A stretch of DNA of 64,000 nucleotides, from positions 687,199-751,198 of the forward strand of contig JACJYC010000004.1 in NCBI GenBank assembly GCA_020636325.1, read 5' to 3'. A program made the translations under genes and the position numbers. The notes under the pieces were generated by a model, which saw only the letters and a program-made list of their open reading frames with translations, searched no databases and was not told the DNA's origin. Source of the DNA: Lewinellaceae bacterium. Its GTDB lineage: Bacteria > Bacteroidota > Bacteroidia > Chitinophagales > Saprospiraceae. How positions within the stretch are numbered: the stretch's first letter is position 1; each line of letters starts with the position of its first letter. Positions 35,271-44,508 of this stretch are shown in pieces.

Positions 35271-37255
35271 TTCAGATCTTGCTTTCGTTCCTGGGCAAAT
35301 TGCACAAAAAAATCAAGGGACTCCGGGTTTCGCATAGCTCCCGGGTTAGCTGCTTTGCCGATCGGCCAACCCATCAGGATCTTTTTAACCGGCGTTTCCA
35401 GTTTCTTTCCGCTGATGGTAAACGGGATATCCGGCACGGGTATGATCTCGTCGGGCACATGCCTTGGCGAGCACCTGGATTTTAGTAAGGCCCCGATTTC
35501 ATTTTTGAGGGCGTCGTCCAGCCGGTCGTCGGGTTCCAGTTGCACAAATAAGGGCATATAATTCCGCCCGCCGCCCAGTTCCAGGTTCACGATCAGGCTG
35601 TCTTTGATCCGGGGGATCTCATTGAGGGTGTTGTAGATCTCGGCGGTCCCGATCCGGATGCCATGCCGGTTGAGCGTAGCATCCGAACGCCCAGAGATGA
35701 CGAGCCCGCCGCGTTCATTGATCGTCACCCAATCGCCGTGACGCCAGACGCCGGGGTACATATCGAAATAACTGTCGTGATACCGGGCTTTGCCGGGGTC
35801 ATTCCAGAAAAACACGGGCATGGAAGGCATGGGTTTGACGATGACCATTTCCCCGACCTCATTCTCCACAGCCTCGCCCTCTTCGTTCCATGCGTACAAG
35901 GCGCAACCCAAAGCCCTGCACTGGATCTCACCTTTGTAAACAGGCTCCCACGGACAACCGCCGACAAAAGCCGTGCAAACATCCGTGCCGCCGCTCATGG
36001 AGCACAGCCACAGATCCTCCTTGATGTCCGAATAACACCAATCAAAAACTTCGGGCGGCAAGGGAGCGCCTGTGGACCCAATGGATCGCAATGCGGACAA
36101 ATCGGCTGCTTGCCCCGGGATCAACCCCCGCTTCATGCAGGCGGTCAGATAGGGTGCGCTGGTGCCGAAATGGTGGACCGGTGCGTTTTCAGCCAGTTTC
36201 CAGAGGACTTCCATGTTGGGAAAGGTCGGGCTGCCGTCGTACAACACAATGGCAGCGCCCGCCAGAAAGGATGCCTGAACAAAATTCCACATCATCCAGC
36301 CTGTGGTGGAATACCAGAAGAAATTCTCGCCGGGTTGCACATCGTTATGGAATGCGAGATACTTGAAATGTTCCAGCAGCATGCCGCCGTGACAATGGGT
36401 AATGGCTTTCGGAATACCGGTCGTGCCGGAGGAATACAAAACCCAGATGGGATGATCAAAGGGCACCGGTTCGAATTCCAATGGGCCTGAAGCCGTTTTA
36501 TCCTGGATTTCGGACCAGATTACACCCTTTTTGACAGAACCGGCATCGGCCTGTTCATGGAGATAGGGCAGGAGCGCTACCTGTTGCAAGGAGGGCATTT
36601 CCTCAGCCAGTTTCCTGATCGTTTCCATCCGGTCATAAGGTTTGCCGTTGTATTGATAACCGTCGGCAGCGAACAACACCTTGGGCTCAATCTGCCTGAA
36701 CCGGTCCAGAACGCTGTCGGCCCCGAAATCCGGCGAACAGCTCGACCAGACCGCCCCGATGGAACAAGCGGCCATAAAGGCATAGGTGGCTTCCGGTATA
36801 TTGGGCAGGTAGGCGGCTACCGCATCTCCTTTGCCGACCCCGTTAGCTTTCATCCAGGTGGCCAGCTTCGATACATTTTCAAGGACTTCCGCCCAGGAAA
36901 TGCTGCGCAAAGGGTGCCTTTCGGATTGAAAGTGGATGGCCGTTTTATCCGGGGCGGCGTGCCGGGTCAGGTGCTCGGCGTAATTCAGGGAGGCGCCTGT
37001 AAACCACCGCGTGTCCGGCATGGGGTCCGCCGTCATGACCTGCTGGTACGGGGTATGGGATTTGATATCAAAATAAGTCCAGATGCTTTTCCAGAAATCG
37101 GCGGGATGATTAACGGACCATTCCCACAGGTCGGCGTACCGGGTAAAGTTAAGGCCGGGATAGCCCTTGAGCCAGTTGGCGTAATGCGTAAGTCTTGAAT
37201 TGGATTTGAATGCCTGATCCGGTTTCCAAAGCATCCGGATTTCTTCTCCCGTCAT
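35267..37255 (-). CDS. aacS: Acetoacetate--CoA ligase
   Basis: A 662-residue AMP-forming acyl-CoA synthetase of the acetoacetyl-CoA synthetase group. The N-terminal ACAS-type segment is WSVNHPADFWKSIWTYFDI; the phosphate loop is YSSGTTGIPKAITH; the adenylate motifs are STTGWMMWN and GDWVTINERGGLVISGRSD; and the C-terminal Lys-containing core is FTISGKKLETPVKKIL. It activates acetoacetate with ATP and CoA for ketone-body use or PHB/lipid pathways. It is upstream of and overlapping rarA; the pairing has no obvious functional logic. Confidence 0.93.
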   Translation of the reverse strand: MTGEEIRMLWKPDQAFKSNSRLTHYANWLKGYPGLNFTRYADLWEWSVNHPADFWKSIWTYFDIKSHTPYQQVMTADPMPDTRWFTGASLNYAEHLTRHAAPDKTAIHFQSERHPLRSISWAEVLENVSKLATWMKANGVGKGDAVAAYLPNIPEATYAFMAACSIGAVWSSCSPDFGADSVLDRFRQIEPKVLFAADGYQYNGKPYDRMETIRKLAEEMPSLQQVALLPYLHEQADAGSVKKGVIWSEIQDKTASGPLEFEPVPFDHPIWVLYSSGTTGIPKAITHCHGGMLLEHFKYLAFHNDVQPGENFFWYSTTGWMMWNFVQASFLAGAAIVLYDGSPTFPNMEVLWKLAENAPVHHFGTSAPYLTACMKRGLIPGQAADLSALRSIGSTGAPLPPEVFDWCYSDIKEDLWLCSMSGGTDVCTAFVGGCPWEPVYKGEIQCRALGCALYAWNEEGEAVENEVGEMVIVKPMPSMPVFFWNDPGKARYHDSYFDMYPGVWRHGDWVTINERGGLVISGRSDATLNRHGIRIGTAEIYNTLNEIPRIKDSLIVNLELGGGRNYMPLFVQLEPDDRLDDALKNEIGALLKSRCSPRHVPDEIIPVPDIPFTISGKKLETPVKKILMGWPIGKAANPGAMRNPESLDFFVQFAQERKQDLK

Positions 37256-37367
37256 TTGTTTTTCGGTGATTTTATTTGGTAAACAACAAAGTTAAGCCTT
37301 TAGGTCCGGATTTTTCCGGTTTTATTGGAAGGCGCAAAGGCATGAACAAGTTCCGTTGAATTTACCT

Positions 37368-37375
37368 TATTTTTG
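37368..37375 (+). promoter_or_regulatory. -7 box (TATTTTTG) upstream of accC
   Basis: A perfect TAnnTTTG match ends 26 bases before the accC ATG. A TTG at 37356-37358 is too close to serve as the -33 element. Confidence 0.4.
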
Positions 37376-37401
37376 CCCTTCCTGACCAAAAACGCCGGAA
37401 T

Positions 37402-38871
37402 ATGGAAAAGATCCTTGTAGCCAACCGGGGCGAAATTGCCCTTCGGGTAATGCGAACGGCCAAAAAAATGGGCATTCGGACGGTAGCCGTTTATTCGGAA
37501 ATCGACCGGGACGCTCCACACGTCCGCTTTGCCGACGAAGCCGTATTGCTGGGGCCGCCGCCCTCCGGACAATCCTACCTCAAGGGCGACCTGATCATCG
37601 ATGCGGCCAAAAAACTCGCTGTTGACGGCATTCATCCGGGATACGGGTTCCTGAGCGAGAATGCAGGCTTTGCCGAAGCGACGGAAAAGGCCGGGATCAC
37701 TTTTATCGGACCAAGCCCCTACGCGATCGAGATCATGGGCAGCAAGCTGGCGGCCAAGGAGGCGGTGAAGAAATACGGCATTCCGATGGTGCCCGGTACG
37801 GAAGAACCGGTGACCGACCTGACCACCGCCAAAAAGATCGCTGCCGATGTCGGATATCCTATCCTGATCAAGGCTTCGGCCGGCGGCGGCGGCAAGGGAA
37901 TGCGGATCGTGGAAAAGGAATCCGATCTCGGCGAGCAGATGGAACGCGCCGTCAGCGAGGCCGTCAGCGCTTTTGGAGACGGCGCCGTATTCATCGAAAA
38001 GTACATTACTTCACCCCGCCATATCGAGATCCAGGTGCTGGCCGATCAGCACGGTCATACTGTCCACCTGTTCGAGCGGGAATGCAGCGTTCAGCGGCGC
38101 CATCAAAAAGTGGTGGAGGAAGCGCCCTCCTCTGTTTTGACGCCGGAAGTGCGCGCAGCTATGGGAGCAGCTGCCGTCAAGGTGGCCGAAGCCTGCAGTT
38201 ATACCGGCGCGGGCACGGTGGAATTCCTGGTGGACAGCGACCTGAATTTCTATTTTCTGGAAATGAACACCCGCCTGCAGGTGGAACATCCGGTGACCGA
38301 ATGGATCACAGGGCTGGATCTGGTAGAGCAACAGATCCGGATTGCCAGAGGAGAGCCGTTGGCCTTTCAACAGGATGAGCTGAAGATAAACGGCCATGCC
38401 CTCGAATTGCGCGTTTACGCTGAAGACCCCATGAACCAGTTTCTGCCCAGCATCGGCAAACTAACCGTTTACCGGAAACCGGAAGGCGACCACGTCAGGG
38501 TGGATGACGGCTACGAGGCCGGGATGGACATCCCCATCTATTACGATCCGCTCATCGCCAAGTTGGTCACCTGGGGAGAGCATCGTACGGCAGCCATCGA
38601 ACGCATGATCCGGGCCATCGAGGATTACCGCATCGAAGGCGTATCTACGACGCTGCCGTTCGGGCGATTCGTTTGCAAACACCCCGCTTTCGTTTCCGGC
38701 GATTTTGATACGCGCTTCGTCCAGTTGTACTTTACGCCCGAAAAAGTAAAAGAAGAAAACGCAACGGCGGCTGAGCTCGCGGCGCAGCTAGCGCTTCATC
38801 TGTATCAGCGGGACGTGAAAAAATTGCAGGCGCCGGTCCACCGGAGCAATCCATGGTGGAAAAGCCATTAG
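37402..38871 (+). CDS. accC: Acetyl-CoA carboxylase biotin carboxylase subunit
   Basis: A 489-residue biotin carboxylase. It starts MEKILVANRGEIALRVMRTA and has the ATP-grasp loop ASAGGGGKGMR, the metal-binding LEMNTRLQVEHPVTE and YDPLIAKLVTWGE. It carboxylates the biotin of a carrier protein, the first half-reaction of acetyl-CoA or related carboxylases. It is about 40 residues longer than the usual AccC because of a C-terminal helical extension (about 445-489). No biotin carrier (accB) or carboxyltransferase gene is adjacent, so it may serve acetyl-, propionyl- or methylcrotonyl-CoA carboxylase. Confidence 0.92.
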   Translation: MEKILVANRGEIALRVMRTAKKMGIRTVAVYSEIDRDAPHVRFADEAVLLGPPPSGQSYLKGDLIIDAAKKLAVDGIHPGYGFLSENAGFAEATEKAGITFIGPSPYAIEIMGSKLAAKEAVKKYGIPMVPGTEEPVTDLTTAKKIAADVGYPILIKASAGGGGKGMRIVEKESDLGEQMERAVSEAVSAFGDGAVFIEKYITSPRHIEIQVLADQHGHTVHLFERECSVQRRHQKVVEEAPSSVLTPEVRAAMGAAAVKVAEACSYTGAGTVEFLVDSDLNFYFLEMNTRLQVEHPVTEWITGLDLVEQQIRIARGEPLAFQQDELKINGHALELRVYAEDPMNQFLPSIGKLTVYRKPEGDHVRVDDGYEAGMDIPIYYDPLIAKLVTWGEHRTAAIERMIRAIEDYRIEGVSTTLPFGRFVCKHPAFVSGDFDTRFVQLYFTPEKVKEENATAAELAAQLALHLYQRDVKKLQAPVHRSNPWWKSH

Positions 38872-38905
38872 ATTGATGATTGATGATTACATGATTGACG
38901 ATTGT
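38872..38905. repeat. Short tandem repeat, unit GATTGAT
   Basis: GATTGAT is repeated twice exactly and followed by degenerate copies (GATTACA, TGATTGAC, GATTG). It begins one base after the accC stop and supplies the last codons and stop of the convergent toroid-protein gene (ending SSIM). Confidence 0.65.
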
Positions 38906-39954
38906 TGAACTGCGGGTCGTTCCAAAACGGCGTCCAGGTAGAATTTCGCCGCCCAATTCAGGTATTTAAACCGCTGGTAGGGGCCCCAGACCGGCGAGGA
39001 ACCCGCCATCCCGCCTTTTGCGCCCGGCATGGGCAGCTTCGACGGATATCTCCCCAGGTCTTCAATCCATTCCATGCTGACCGTTTTGAAAACCTTTTCA
39101 CCGCTGATTTCCGCCAACCGCCGCAAAAACAAAGCAAACTGAGCTTGCCCCGTCAGGCATTTGAAGGCATAATTGCCGTTCCAGTTTTGATCGTATGTGC
39201 CGGCCAGCCGGCCTTTTTTTTGATGGATTTCTACCATCTTCATACCGGCTTCCAGGCATCCTCCGATCAGTTTTTTATCCTCCAGGATCAAAGCCGACTC
39301 CAGAAACCCCTGCCAGGTATAGCCTATGGTATGGGTAAGGGCCGGTGAATCCGGATGAAAACCCCAGTTTGCCACGCTGGAATCCGGGTTGATCCATTGC
39401 CGGTATCGGTCCATAATCCGGGCCATTTTTTCCTTTAGCCCATGCTGTTCCACGATTCGACCGGCCTGCAATATGGCCCAAACCACCATGGTATAATAGG
39501 CCGGTTCGTACCCGGGCACATAGGCAAAAGCCGTCCAGCGGTGTTCAGGGCCGAGTTGACGCAACAACCAGCCGATCGCCTTTTGCACGGCCTCGCGGTA
39601 GCCTGTTTCACCTGTTCTTTGGTGGATAGCGGTTAGTCCGAACAGGATCATGGCCGTATCGAAGACGACCGGCTCGCCCCGGCCGCCCAAACCCGCAGGG
39701 AAGGAGCCATCCTCCCGTTGAATATCGACCAACCACCTTGCACAGCTTTCAGCCGCCTCAAACAGCGGTCTTTCTTCCAGATAGTCGTGGTAATCCAACA
39801 AGGTCGGGATAATGTAACCGGTCGTCTCGGGGTAGGGTAGCGACCACCCTTTCAGCAGCTGGTAATACGCCGACGAGCCCGCTCCCCCGTTAATCCGGAT
39901 GCTGGTGAGAAGCCAGTCCAATACATTTTGATATGACAGTAAATTTGCAGCCAT
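38887..39954 (-). CDS. Alpha/alpha-toroid protein of unknown function
   Basis: A 355-residue soluble protein made of helical hairpin repeats with conserved Trp, Tyr and Gly, as in six-hairpin glycosidases and terpenoid-cyclase toroids: FEAAESCARWLVDIQREDGS, AVQKAIGWLLRQL, YTMVVWAILQAGRIV and HTIGYTWQGFLESALILED. There is no signal peptide. Such proteins often lie in exopolysaccharide loci but have no assigned reaction. It starts 9 bases downstream of the FemAB/GNAT-like gene, so the two are probably one operon. Its final codons come from a short tandem repeat. Confidence 0.78.
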   Translation of the reverse strand: MAANLLSYQNVLDWLLTSIRINGGAGSSAYYQLLKGWSLPYPETTGYIIPTLLDYHDYLEERPLFEAAESCARWLVDIQREDGSFPAGLGGRGEPVVFDTAMILFGLTAIHQRTGETGYREAVQKAIGWLLRQLGPEHRWTAFAYVPGYEPAYYTMVVWAILQAGRIVEQHGLKEKMARIMDRYRQWINPDSSVANWGFHPDSPALTHTIGYTWQGFLESALILEDKKLIGGCLEAGMKMVEIHQKKGRLAGTYDQNWNGNYAFKCLTGQAQFALFLRRLAEISGEKVFKTVSMEWIEDLGRYPSKLPMPGAKGGMAGSSPVWGPYQRFKYLNWAAKFYLDAVLERPAVQQSSIM

Positions 39955-39963
39955 TGCGGTACC

Positions 39964-40929
39964 TCAATATTCCCTGCCGGTCAGCAAACTGAGCAAATAT
40001 AACCCCTTGCTCGCGGCCTTGTAAATCCTGTGGTGGGGCCTTCGCACGCCTCCGAAAGCGCGTGTGAAAGACTCGACCGGGGCCAGCATGCTTCCGCAGA
40101 AATCGATCTGCTCATGTGTGGCGCAAAAAGCCAGAATGGCATGCCAGTAGAGGGCCGTTGCCGCTCCGGCTGGGTAAAAGACCGGGTCGGCGCCGTGCAT
40201 CAGGAAATAGGCGGTCTTGTCGTCCCATACGGTGTAAAGCCCTGCAACCGGTTCGGTGCGCCCCTCAACAAATGCCAGAAACAATCGATTCCGATGGCGT
40301 TTCCGCGCGGCCTGGTCCAGGTTCAGGAGCTGGTTCTTGGAATAGGGCAGGGGCAATCCCTGTTTTTGGAACGAAAGGGCGTGCAAATCATAAAATGCTT
40401 CCGTGTCATTGCTTTCTTCGACCCTTACCTTCCCTTCCGCTTTTTTCAGGTCCGTGCGGACACTGCCCTTGGCCCCTGCCAGCAAATTGCCGGGATCGCT
40501 TAAATCTTCCAGCCGGTAGGTGTACAGGGTGGTCTGTTTGTAACCGTTCCAATAAAACGGCAGCCAGCTTTCCACTTCGGGATACAACTGGATATTGGCA
40601 AAGTGAAAGGCGGGCAACTGATCGATCAATTGGGTCATGACCTTATGCTCGTATGCGTAACGCCTTTCTGGTTTTTGCGGCAATTCAGGATAGCGCATCC
40701 ATACCCCAAGATAGTCCGTAAAAGGCGGCATCCCCAATACTTTAATTCCCATTCTCGTCTTCAAAAAGTAGGGCATTAGGCCGCACAATCCTCCGTCGCC
40801 GTCCTGTACAACGGCCGCACCCCATTTGTCATTCCCGCATACGGCATCCAGCCACCAGGGCTGGAAATGCAGCGGCAAACGATAACGTTCGGCGAGGCTT
40901 CTGTACAATATTTGGCGTTCTGCGCTCAA
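39964..40929 (-). CDS. FemAB/GNAT-like acyltransferase
   Basis: A protein of about 321 residues with the double-GNAT layout of FemAB-like or BioF2-like acyltransferases: HFQPWWLDAV near the N-terminus, SVRTDLKKAEGKVRVEESND at the start of the second half, and FLAFVEGRTEPVAGLYTVWDDKTAYFLMHGAD in the GNAT core. These enzymes add amino acids to cell-wall peptides or acyl groups to sugars. No ATG exists at the 5' end. I chose the TTG (TTG AGC GCA) because a -7 box, TATCTTTG, lies at 40963-40970; the frame is open for another 23 codons upstream, so the start is uncertain. Confidence 0.75.
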   Translation of the reverse strand: MSAERQILYRSLAERYRLPLHFQPWWLDAVCGNDKWGAAVVQDGDGGLCGLMPYFLKTRMGIKVLGMPPFTDYLGVWMRYPELPQKPERRYAYEHKVMTQLIDQLPAFHFANIQLYPEVESWLPFYWNGYKQTTLYTYRLEDLSDPGNLLAGAKGSVRTDLKKAEGKVRVEESNDTEAFYDLHALSFQKQGLPLPYSKNQLLNLDQAARKRHRNRLFLAFVEGRTEPVAGLYTVWDDKTAYFLMHGADPVFYPAGAATALYWHAILAFCATHEQIDFCGSMLAPVESFTRAFGGVRRPHHRIYKAASKGLYLLSLLTGREY

Positions 40930-40949
40930 AAAGATGAAATTGTTGTTGG

Positions 40950-41001
40950 TTGAAAACCGGTTCAAAGATACCTTTATGACCCAAATTAAGATCAACAAGT
41001 C
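40950..41001. promoter_or_regulatory. Overlapping divergent promoters, acyltransferase and pepT
   Basis: CAAAGATACCTTTA (40963-40976) reads TATCTTTG on the minus strand (40970-40963) and TACCTTTA on the plus strand (40969-40976), sharing the central TA. A minus-strand TTG lies about 22 bases upstream of its box, and a plus-strand TTG at 40950-40952 lies 16 bases upstream of the other. Confidence 0.45.
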
Positions 41002-41005
41002 TGTT

Positions 41006-42250
41006 ATGAAAATTCAACATACCGTTCTGGAGCGTTTTCTGAAATATGTCCGAATCGATACCCAATCGGATCCGGCCTCGCCGACCGTTCCTTCAACGGA
41101 GAAGCAAAAAGACCTGGGCCGCATCCTGGTTGCGGAACTCCTGGAAATGGGCATCTCGGATGCGCACCTGGATGAATACGGGTACGTTTATGCAACTGTA
41201 CCGGCAACCTCGGACAAACCGGATGTACCGGTCATCTGTTTTTGCTCGCATATGGATACCTCACCCGATTCAAGCGGCACGGGCGTGGAACCCATTGTCC
41301 ACAAAAATTACAAGGGCGGACCGATTACCTTGCCGGATGACCCCAGCCAGGTCCTGAAGCCTGCCGATCATCCCCACCTGCCCGATCAGATCGGCAATGA
41401 TATTGTGACTGCAAGCGGCACAACCCTCCTTGGCGCCGACAACAAAGCCGGGCTGGCCGAGATCATGGATGCCGTTCATCACCTGGTACTTCATCCGGAA
41501 CTCAAACACGGCAAAATCAGGATCCTGTTTACACCGGATGAGGAGATCGGGCGCGGCGTTGACAAGGCGGACATTCAAAAGCTGGGCGCCGATTTCGGTT
41601 ATACCATTGACGGTGAGCAGCGCGGGTCGATCGAGGATGAGACTTTCTCGGCTGATGCGGTTATCCTGACGATCCACGGCGTGAGCGCACATCCAGGTTT
41701 TGCCAAAGGAAAGCTTGAAAATTCCATGCGCATTGCCGGCGAGATCATGGCCGCACTTCCAAAAGACCGCCTTTCGCCCGAGTCGACGGAAAAGCGGGAA
41801 GGCTTCGTACATGCCACCGCCATTTCGGGGACGGTGGAGAAAACCACCTTGTCCTTCATTGTGCGCGATTTTACCGAAGCCGGGCTGGCTGCGCACGAAG
41901 CCGAATTAAAACACATCGCAGAACGGATCCTGGCGGGCTATCCGGGTTCTTCCTTTGAGTTTGCCGTCAGGCAGCAGTACCGCAACATGAAAACGGTGCT
42001 GGATCAGCATCCTCAGGTTGTGGATCATGCCGTTGAGGCGATCCGGCGGGCGGGTATGAAGCCGATCCGATCCAGCATTCGAGGGGGGACCGACGGCTCC
42101 CGGCTTTCCTTTATGGGGTTGCCTTGCCCGAATATCTTTGCAGGCGAACACGCCTTCCACTCCAAACAGGAATGGGTATCGGTGCAGGATATGGAAAAAG
42201 CCGTTGAAACCATAATCCACCTGGCATTGATCTGGGAAGAGAAATCGTGA
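41006..42250 (+). CDS. pepT: Peptidase T (tripeptide aminopeptidase)
   Basis: A 414-residue M20-type metallopeptidase. Motifs include FLKYVRIDTQSDP at the N-terminus, CFCSHMDTSPD (zinc ligand His and catalytic Asp), GADNKAGLAEIM (bridging Asp), FTPDEEIGRGVDK (catalytic Glu and zinc Glu) and FAGEHAFHSKQEW near the C-terminus. It removes the N-terminal residue of tripeptides in the cytoplasm. The ATG at MKIQHTVLERF is preferred; the frame extends 24 codons upstream but through the divergent promoter. It is monocistronic as far as can be seen. Confidence 0.95.
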   Translation: MKIQHTVLERFLKYVRIDTQSDPASPTVPSTEKQKDLGRILVAELLEMGISDAHLDEYGYVYATVPATSDKPDVPVICFCSHMDTSPDSSGTGVEPIVHKNYKGGPITLPDDPSQVLKPADHPHLPDQIGNDIVTASGTTLLGADNKAGLAEIMDAVHHLVLHPELKHGKIRILFTPDEEIGRGVDKADIQKLGADFGYTIDGEQRGSIEDETFSADAVILTIHGVSAHPGFAKGKLENSMRIAGEIMAALPKDRLSPESTEKREGFVHATAISGTVEKTTLSFIVRDFTEAGLAAHEAELKHIAERILAGYPGSSFEFAVRQQYRNMKTVLDQHPQVVDHAVEAIRRAGMKPIRSSIRGGTDGSRLSFMGLPCPNIFAGEHAFHSKQEWVSVQDMEKAVETIIHLALIWEEKS

Positions 42251-42391
42251 ACCCGGTCATTTTCACAAATCCTTAATACTCGCTAACTTTTTTTAACCAA
42301 AACGCGGACTGCTTTAACGTTGTCATAGGTGTATCGGGGTTTTTCTGTGCCGAATATTGTGGTATAGTTGATCACACAAAAAAATACCACC

Positions 42392-43588
42392 ATGAATCCG
42401 AGAACCCTGCTCACAATCGCCGCTGCGCTGCTCTTTTTTGGGGTTTTCCAGGCTTGCACCTCACCCCAAGAGCTGGTCGAATCCGGAAATTACGACCAGG
42501 CCATTGAAATGGCTGTCCGCAAACTCGCCGGCAAGAAAAACAAAAAAGTCAAGTACGTTCAGGCCCTTGAAGATGCCTTCGCCAAGATCACGGACCAGGA
42601 TATGCGCCTGGCTGACCGCCTTAAATCGGAAGGCCGGCCGGAGAACTGGTCAAAGATCAATGATGTTTACCGCCGGATCCGGCATCGCCAGGAATTGATC
42701 GAACCGCTCCTGCCCCTGATCGACAAGGAAGGCATCAAGGCAAACTTCCGGTTTGTCCGCGTGGACGACCTCGAGCTCGAATCCAAGGAAAAGGCTGCCG
42801 AATACCAGTACAACCTGGGTAAACAACTAATTGCGGAATCGAAAACCACGGGCGATAAACTGGTTGCGCGTCAGGCTTACGCCGAACTGGAAAAGATCAG
42901 CCGCTACTACAACAACTATCGCGACCGCAACCAATTGATGGATCAGGCGCTGGATCTGGGCACCACTTACGTTGTATTTCACATGAACAACCGGTCCAAC
43001 ACCGTGATCCCCCGGGAAATGGAACAGGAATTGCTGCGGTTCGGCGTTCAGGACCTGAACAGTCAATGGCGGGTCTTTCATACCAATCCGCAACCCGGTG
43101 TGGCCTACGATTACAAGGTGGAAATGAATTTGAACCGCCTGGACGTCGGCCCCGAAGTGGTGAAAGAGCGCGAATACGTTGATTCCAAAGAAATCGAGGA
43201 CGGGTTTGATTACGTGTTGGATGAACGCGGAAATGTGAAGAAAGATACGGCCGGCAACGACATCAAAGTCCCGAGGAACGTGCTGGTTAAAGCGCGCGTA
43301 TTGGAAGTGTTCCAGACGAAAGTGGCCAGTGTCGGCGGCCGCATAGAATGGTACGACCTCAGGAACAACCAGCTCCTGGAAAGTCAGCCCCTGACGGCAG
43401 ACGCCGTGTTTGAAAACTACGCCTCGACTTTCCAGGGCGACAAGCGGGCCCTGAGCGATCAATCCAAGAAAAGGATCGGAAACCGGCCTTTGCCCTTCCC
43501 GACCAATGAAGCCCTGCTGCTGACCGCGGCAACCCAGCTGCAACCCGTCATAAAAGAAAAAATAGCTTATACAGGGAAGATCATCTGA
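42392..43588 (+). CDS. Lipoprotein of unknown function
   Basis: A 398-residue lipoprotein. The signal ends with a lipobox-like FQAC (Cys22), followed by TSPQELVESGNYDQAIEMAVRKLAGKKNKK, a TPR-like pair. The middle is helical and charged; the C-terminal third is beta-rich (VLVKARVLEVFQTKVASVGGRIEWYDL). I recognise no named domain. The ATG is favoured over an upstream TTG, which would separate the signal from the N-terminus. It ends before a strong terminator, so it is probably monocistronic and sits in the envelope. Confidence 0.8.
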   Translation: MNPRTLLTIAAALLFFGVFQACTSPQELVESGNYDQAIEMAVRKLAGKKNKKVKYVQALEDAFAKITDQDMRLADRLKSEGRPENWSKINDVYRRIRHRQELIEPLLPLIDKEGIKANFRFVRVDDLELESKEKAAEYQYNLGKQLIAESKTTGDKLVARQAYAELEKISRYYNNYRDRNQLMDQALDLGTTYVVFHMNNRSNTVIPREMEQELLRFGVQDLNSQWRVFHTNPQPGVAYDYKVEMNLNRLDVGPEVVKEREYVDSKEIEDGFDYVLDERGNVKKDTAGNDIKVPRNVLVKARVLEVFQTKVASVGGRIEWYDLRNNQLLESQPLTADAVFENYASTFQGDKRALSDQSKKRIGNRPLPFPTNEALLLTAATQLQPVIKEKIAYTGKII

Positions 43589-43619
43589 TCTTTCCTCAGA
43601 ACTCGGTGGTAATATTTTG

Positions 43620-43654
43620 AAGGCCGTCTCAAGATCATTGGGACGGCCTTTTTG
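43620..43654 (+). terminator. Rho-independent terminator after the lipoprotein gene
   Basis: AAGGCCGTC (43620-43628) pairs with GACGGCCTT (43642-43650); four more pairs including one G-U extend the stem to about 13 bp, and five T follow. A second inverted repeat, AATCCGC (43660-43666) and GCGGATT (43682-43688), lies just downstream and could be an operator for glpF. Confidence 0.85.
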
Positions 43655-43769
43655 TTTGAAATCCGCCAAAATTGAATACTTGCGGATTATTTTATTTTTC
43701 ATTCGGGATTCAGAATTTTTTTTCGAATATTGCCCGTCTATTTTAATTAATCTGATAATTCAAACACCT

Positions 43770-44474
43770 ATGGACCAATTTTTAGCTGAGCTGGCCGGTA
43801 CGGCTACATTGATTCTTCTTGGCGACGGCGTCGTGGCGGGCGTTGTGTTGAAAGGGACCAAAAATGAGAATGCGGGGTGGATCGTCATCACCATTGCCTG
43901 GGCGCTGGCGGTGGTCTTTGGGGTATACGTGGCCGGCGAAATCAGCGGAGCGCACCTGAACCCGGCGGTCACCATTGCGTTGGCTGCGGCAGGCAGTTTT
44001 GACTGGGCCCTGGTGCCCGTTTACCTGGCCGGACAAATGACGGGTGCAATCATTGGCGCCATTCTGGTCTACCTGCACTACCTGCCCCACTGGAAAAATA
44101 CGCCTGATCCCGGCGCCAAACTGGCCGTTTTCTGCACGGCGCCGGCCATACGCGACAATACCGGCAACCTCATCAGCGAGTTTTTGGGCACTTTTGTGCT
44201 GTTGTTCGGGCTCAGCGCCATCGGCGCCAACCGGTTTGCGGAAGGTCTGAACCCGTTGGTGGTCGGCTTGCTGATCCTGGCCATCGGCAACTCGCTCGGC
44301 GGAACGACCGGCTACGCCATCAACCCGGCCAGGGACCTCGGCCCCAGAATCGCACACGCATTCCTGCCCATTCACGGCAAGGGCGGTTCGGATTGGGGGT
44401 ATGCCTGGATTCCCATCGTCGGCCCCATTCTCGGCGGGATCTGCGGCGCCTTGTTCTACAACCTGATCTTCTGA
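43770..44474 (+). CDS. glpF: Glycerol uptake facilitator (aquaglyceroporin)
   Basis: A 234-residue MIP-family channel with six membrane helices and both NPA boxes: SGAHLNPAVTIALA and AINPARDLGPRIAH. The Asp after the second NPAR is the mark of glycerol facilitators rather than pure water channels. The pairing with glpK supports this. The start is MDQFLAELAGTATLI; upstream codons of the frame run through a terminator. It lets glycerol diffuse in, and GlpK traps it as glycerol-3-phosphate. Confidence 0.93.
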   Translation: MDQFLAELAGTATLILLGDGVVAGVVLKGTKNENAGWIVITIAWALAVVFGVYVAGEISGAHLNPAVTIALAAAGSFDWALVPVYLAGQMTGAIIGAILVYLHYLPHWKNTPDPGAKLAVFCTAPAIRDNTGNLISEFLGTFVLLFGLSAIGANRFAEGLNPLVVGLLILAIGNSLGGTTGYAINPARDLGPRIAHAFLPIHGKGGSDWGYAWIPIVGPILGGICGALFYNLIF

Positions 44475-44508
44475 TTTCAAAACGAAAACCACTCAAAAGA
44501 TTTTCAAC

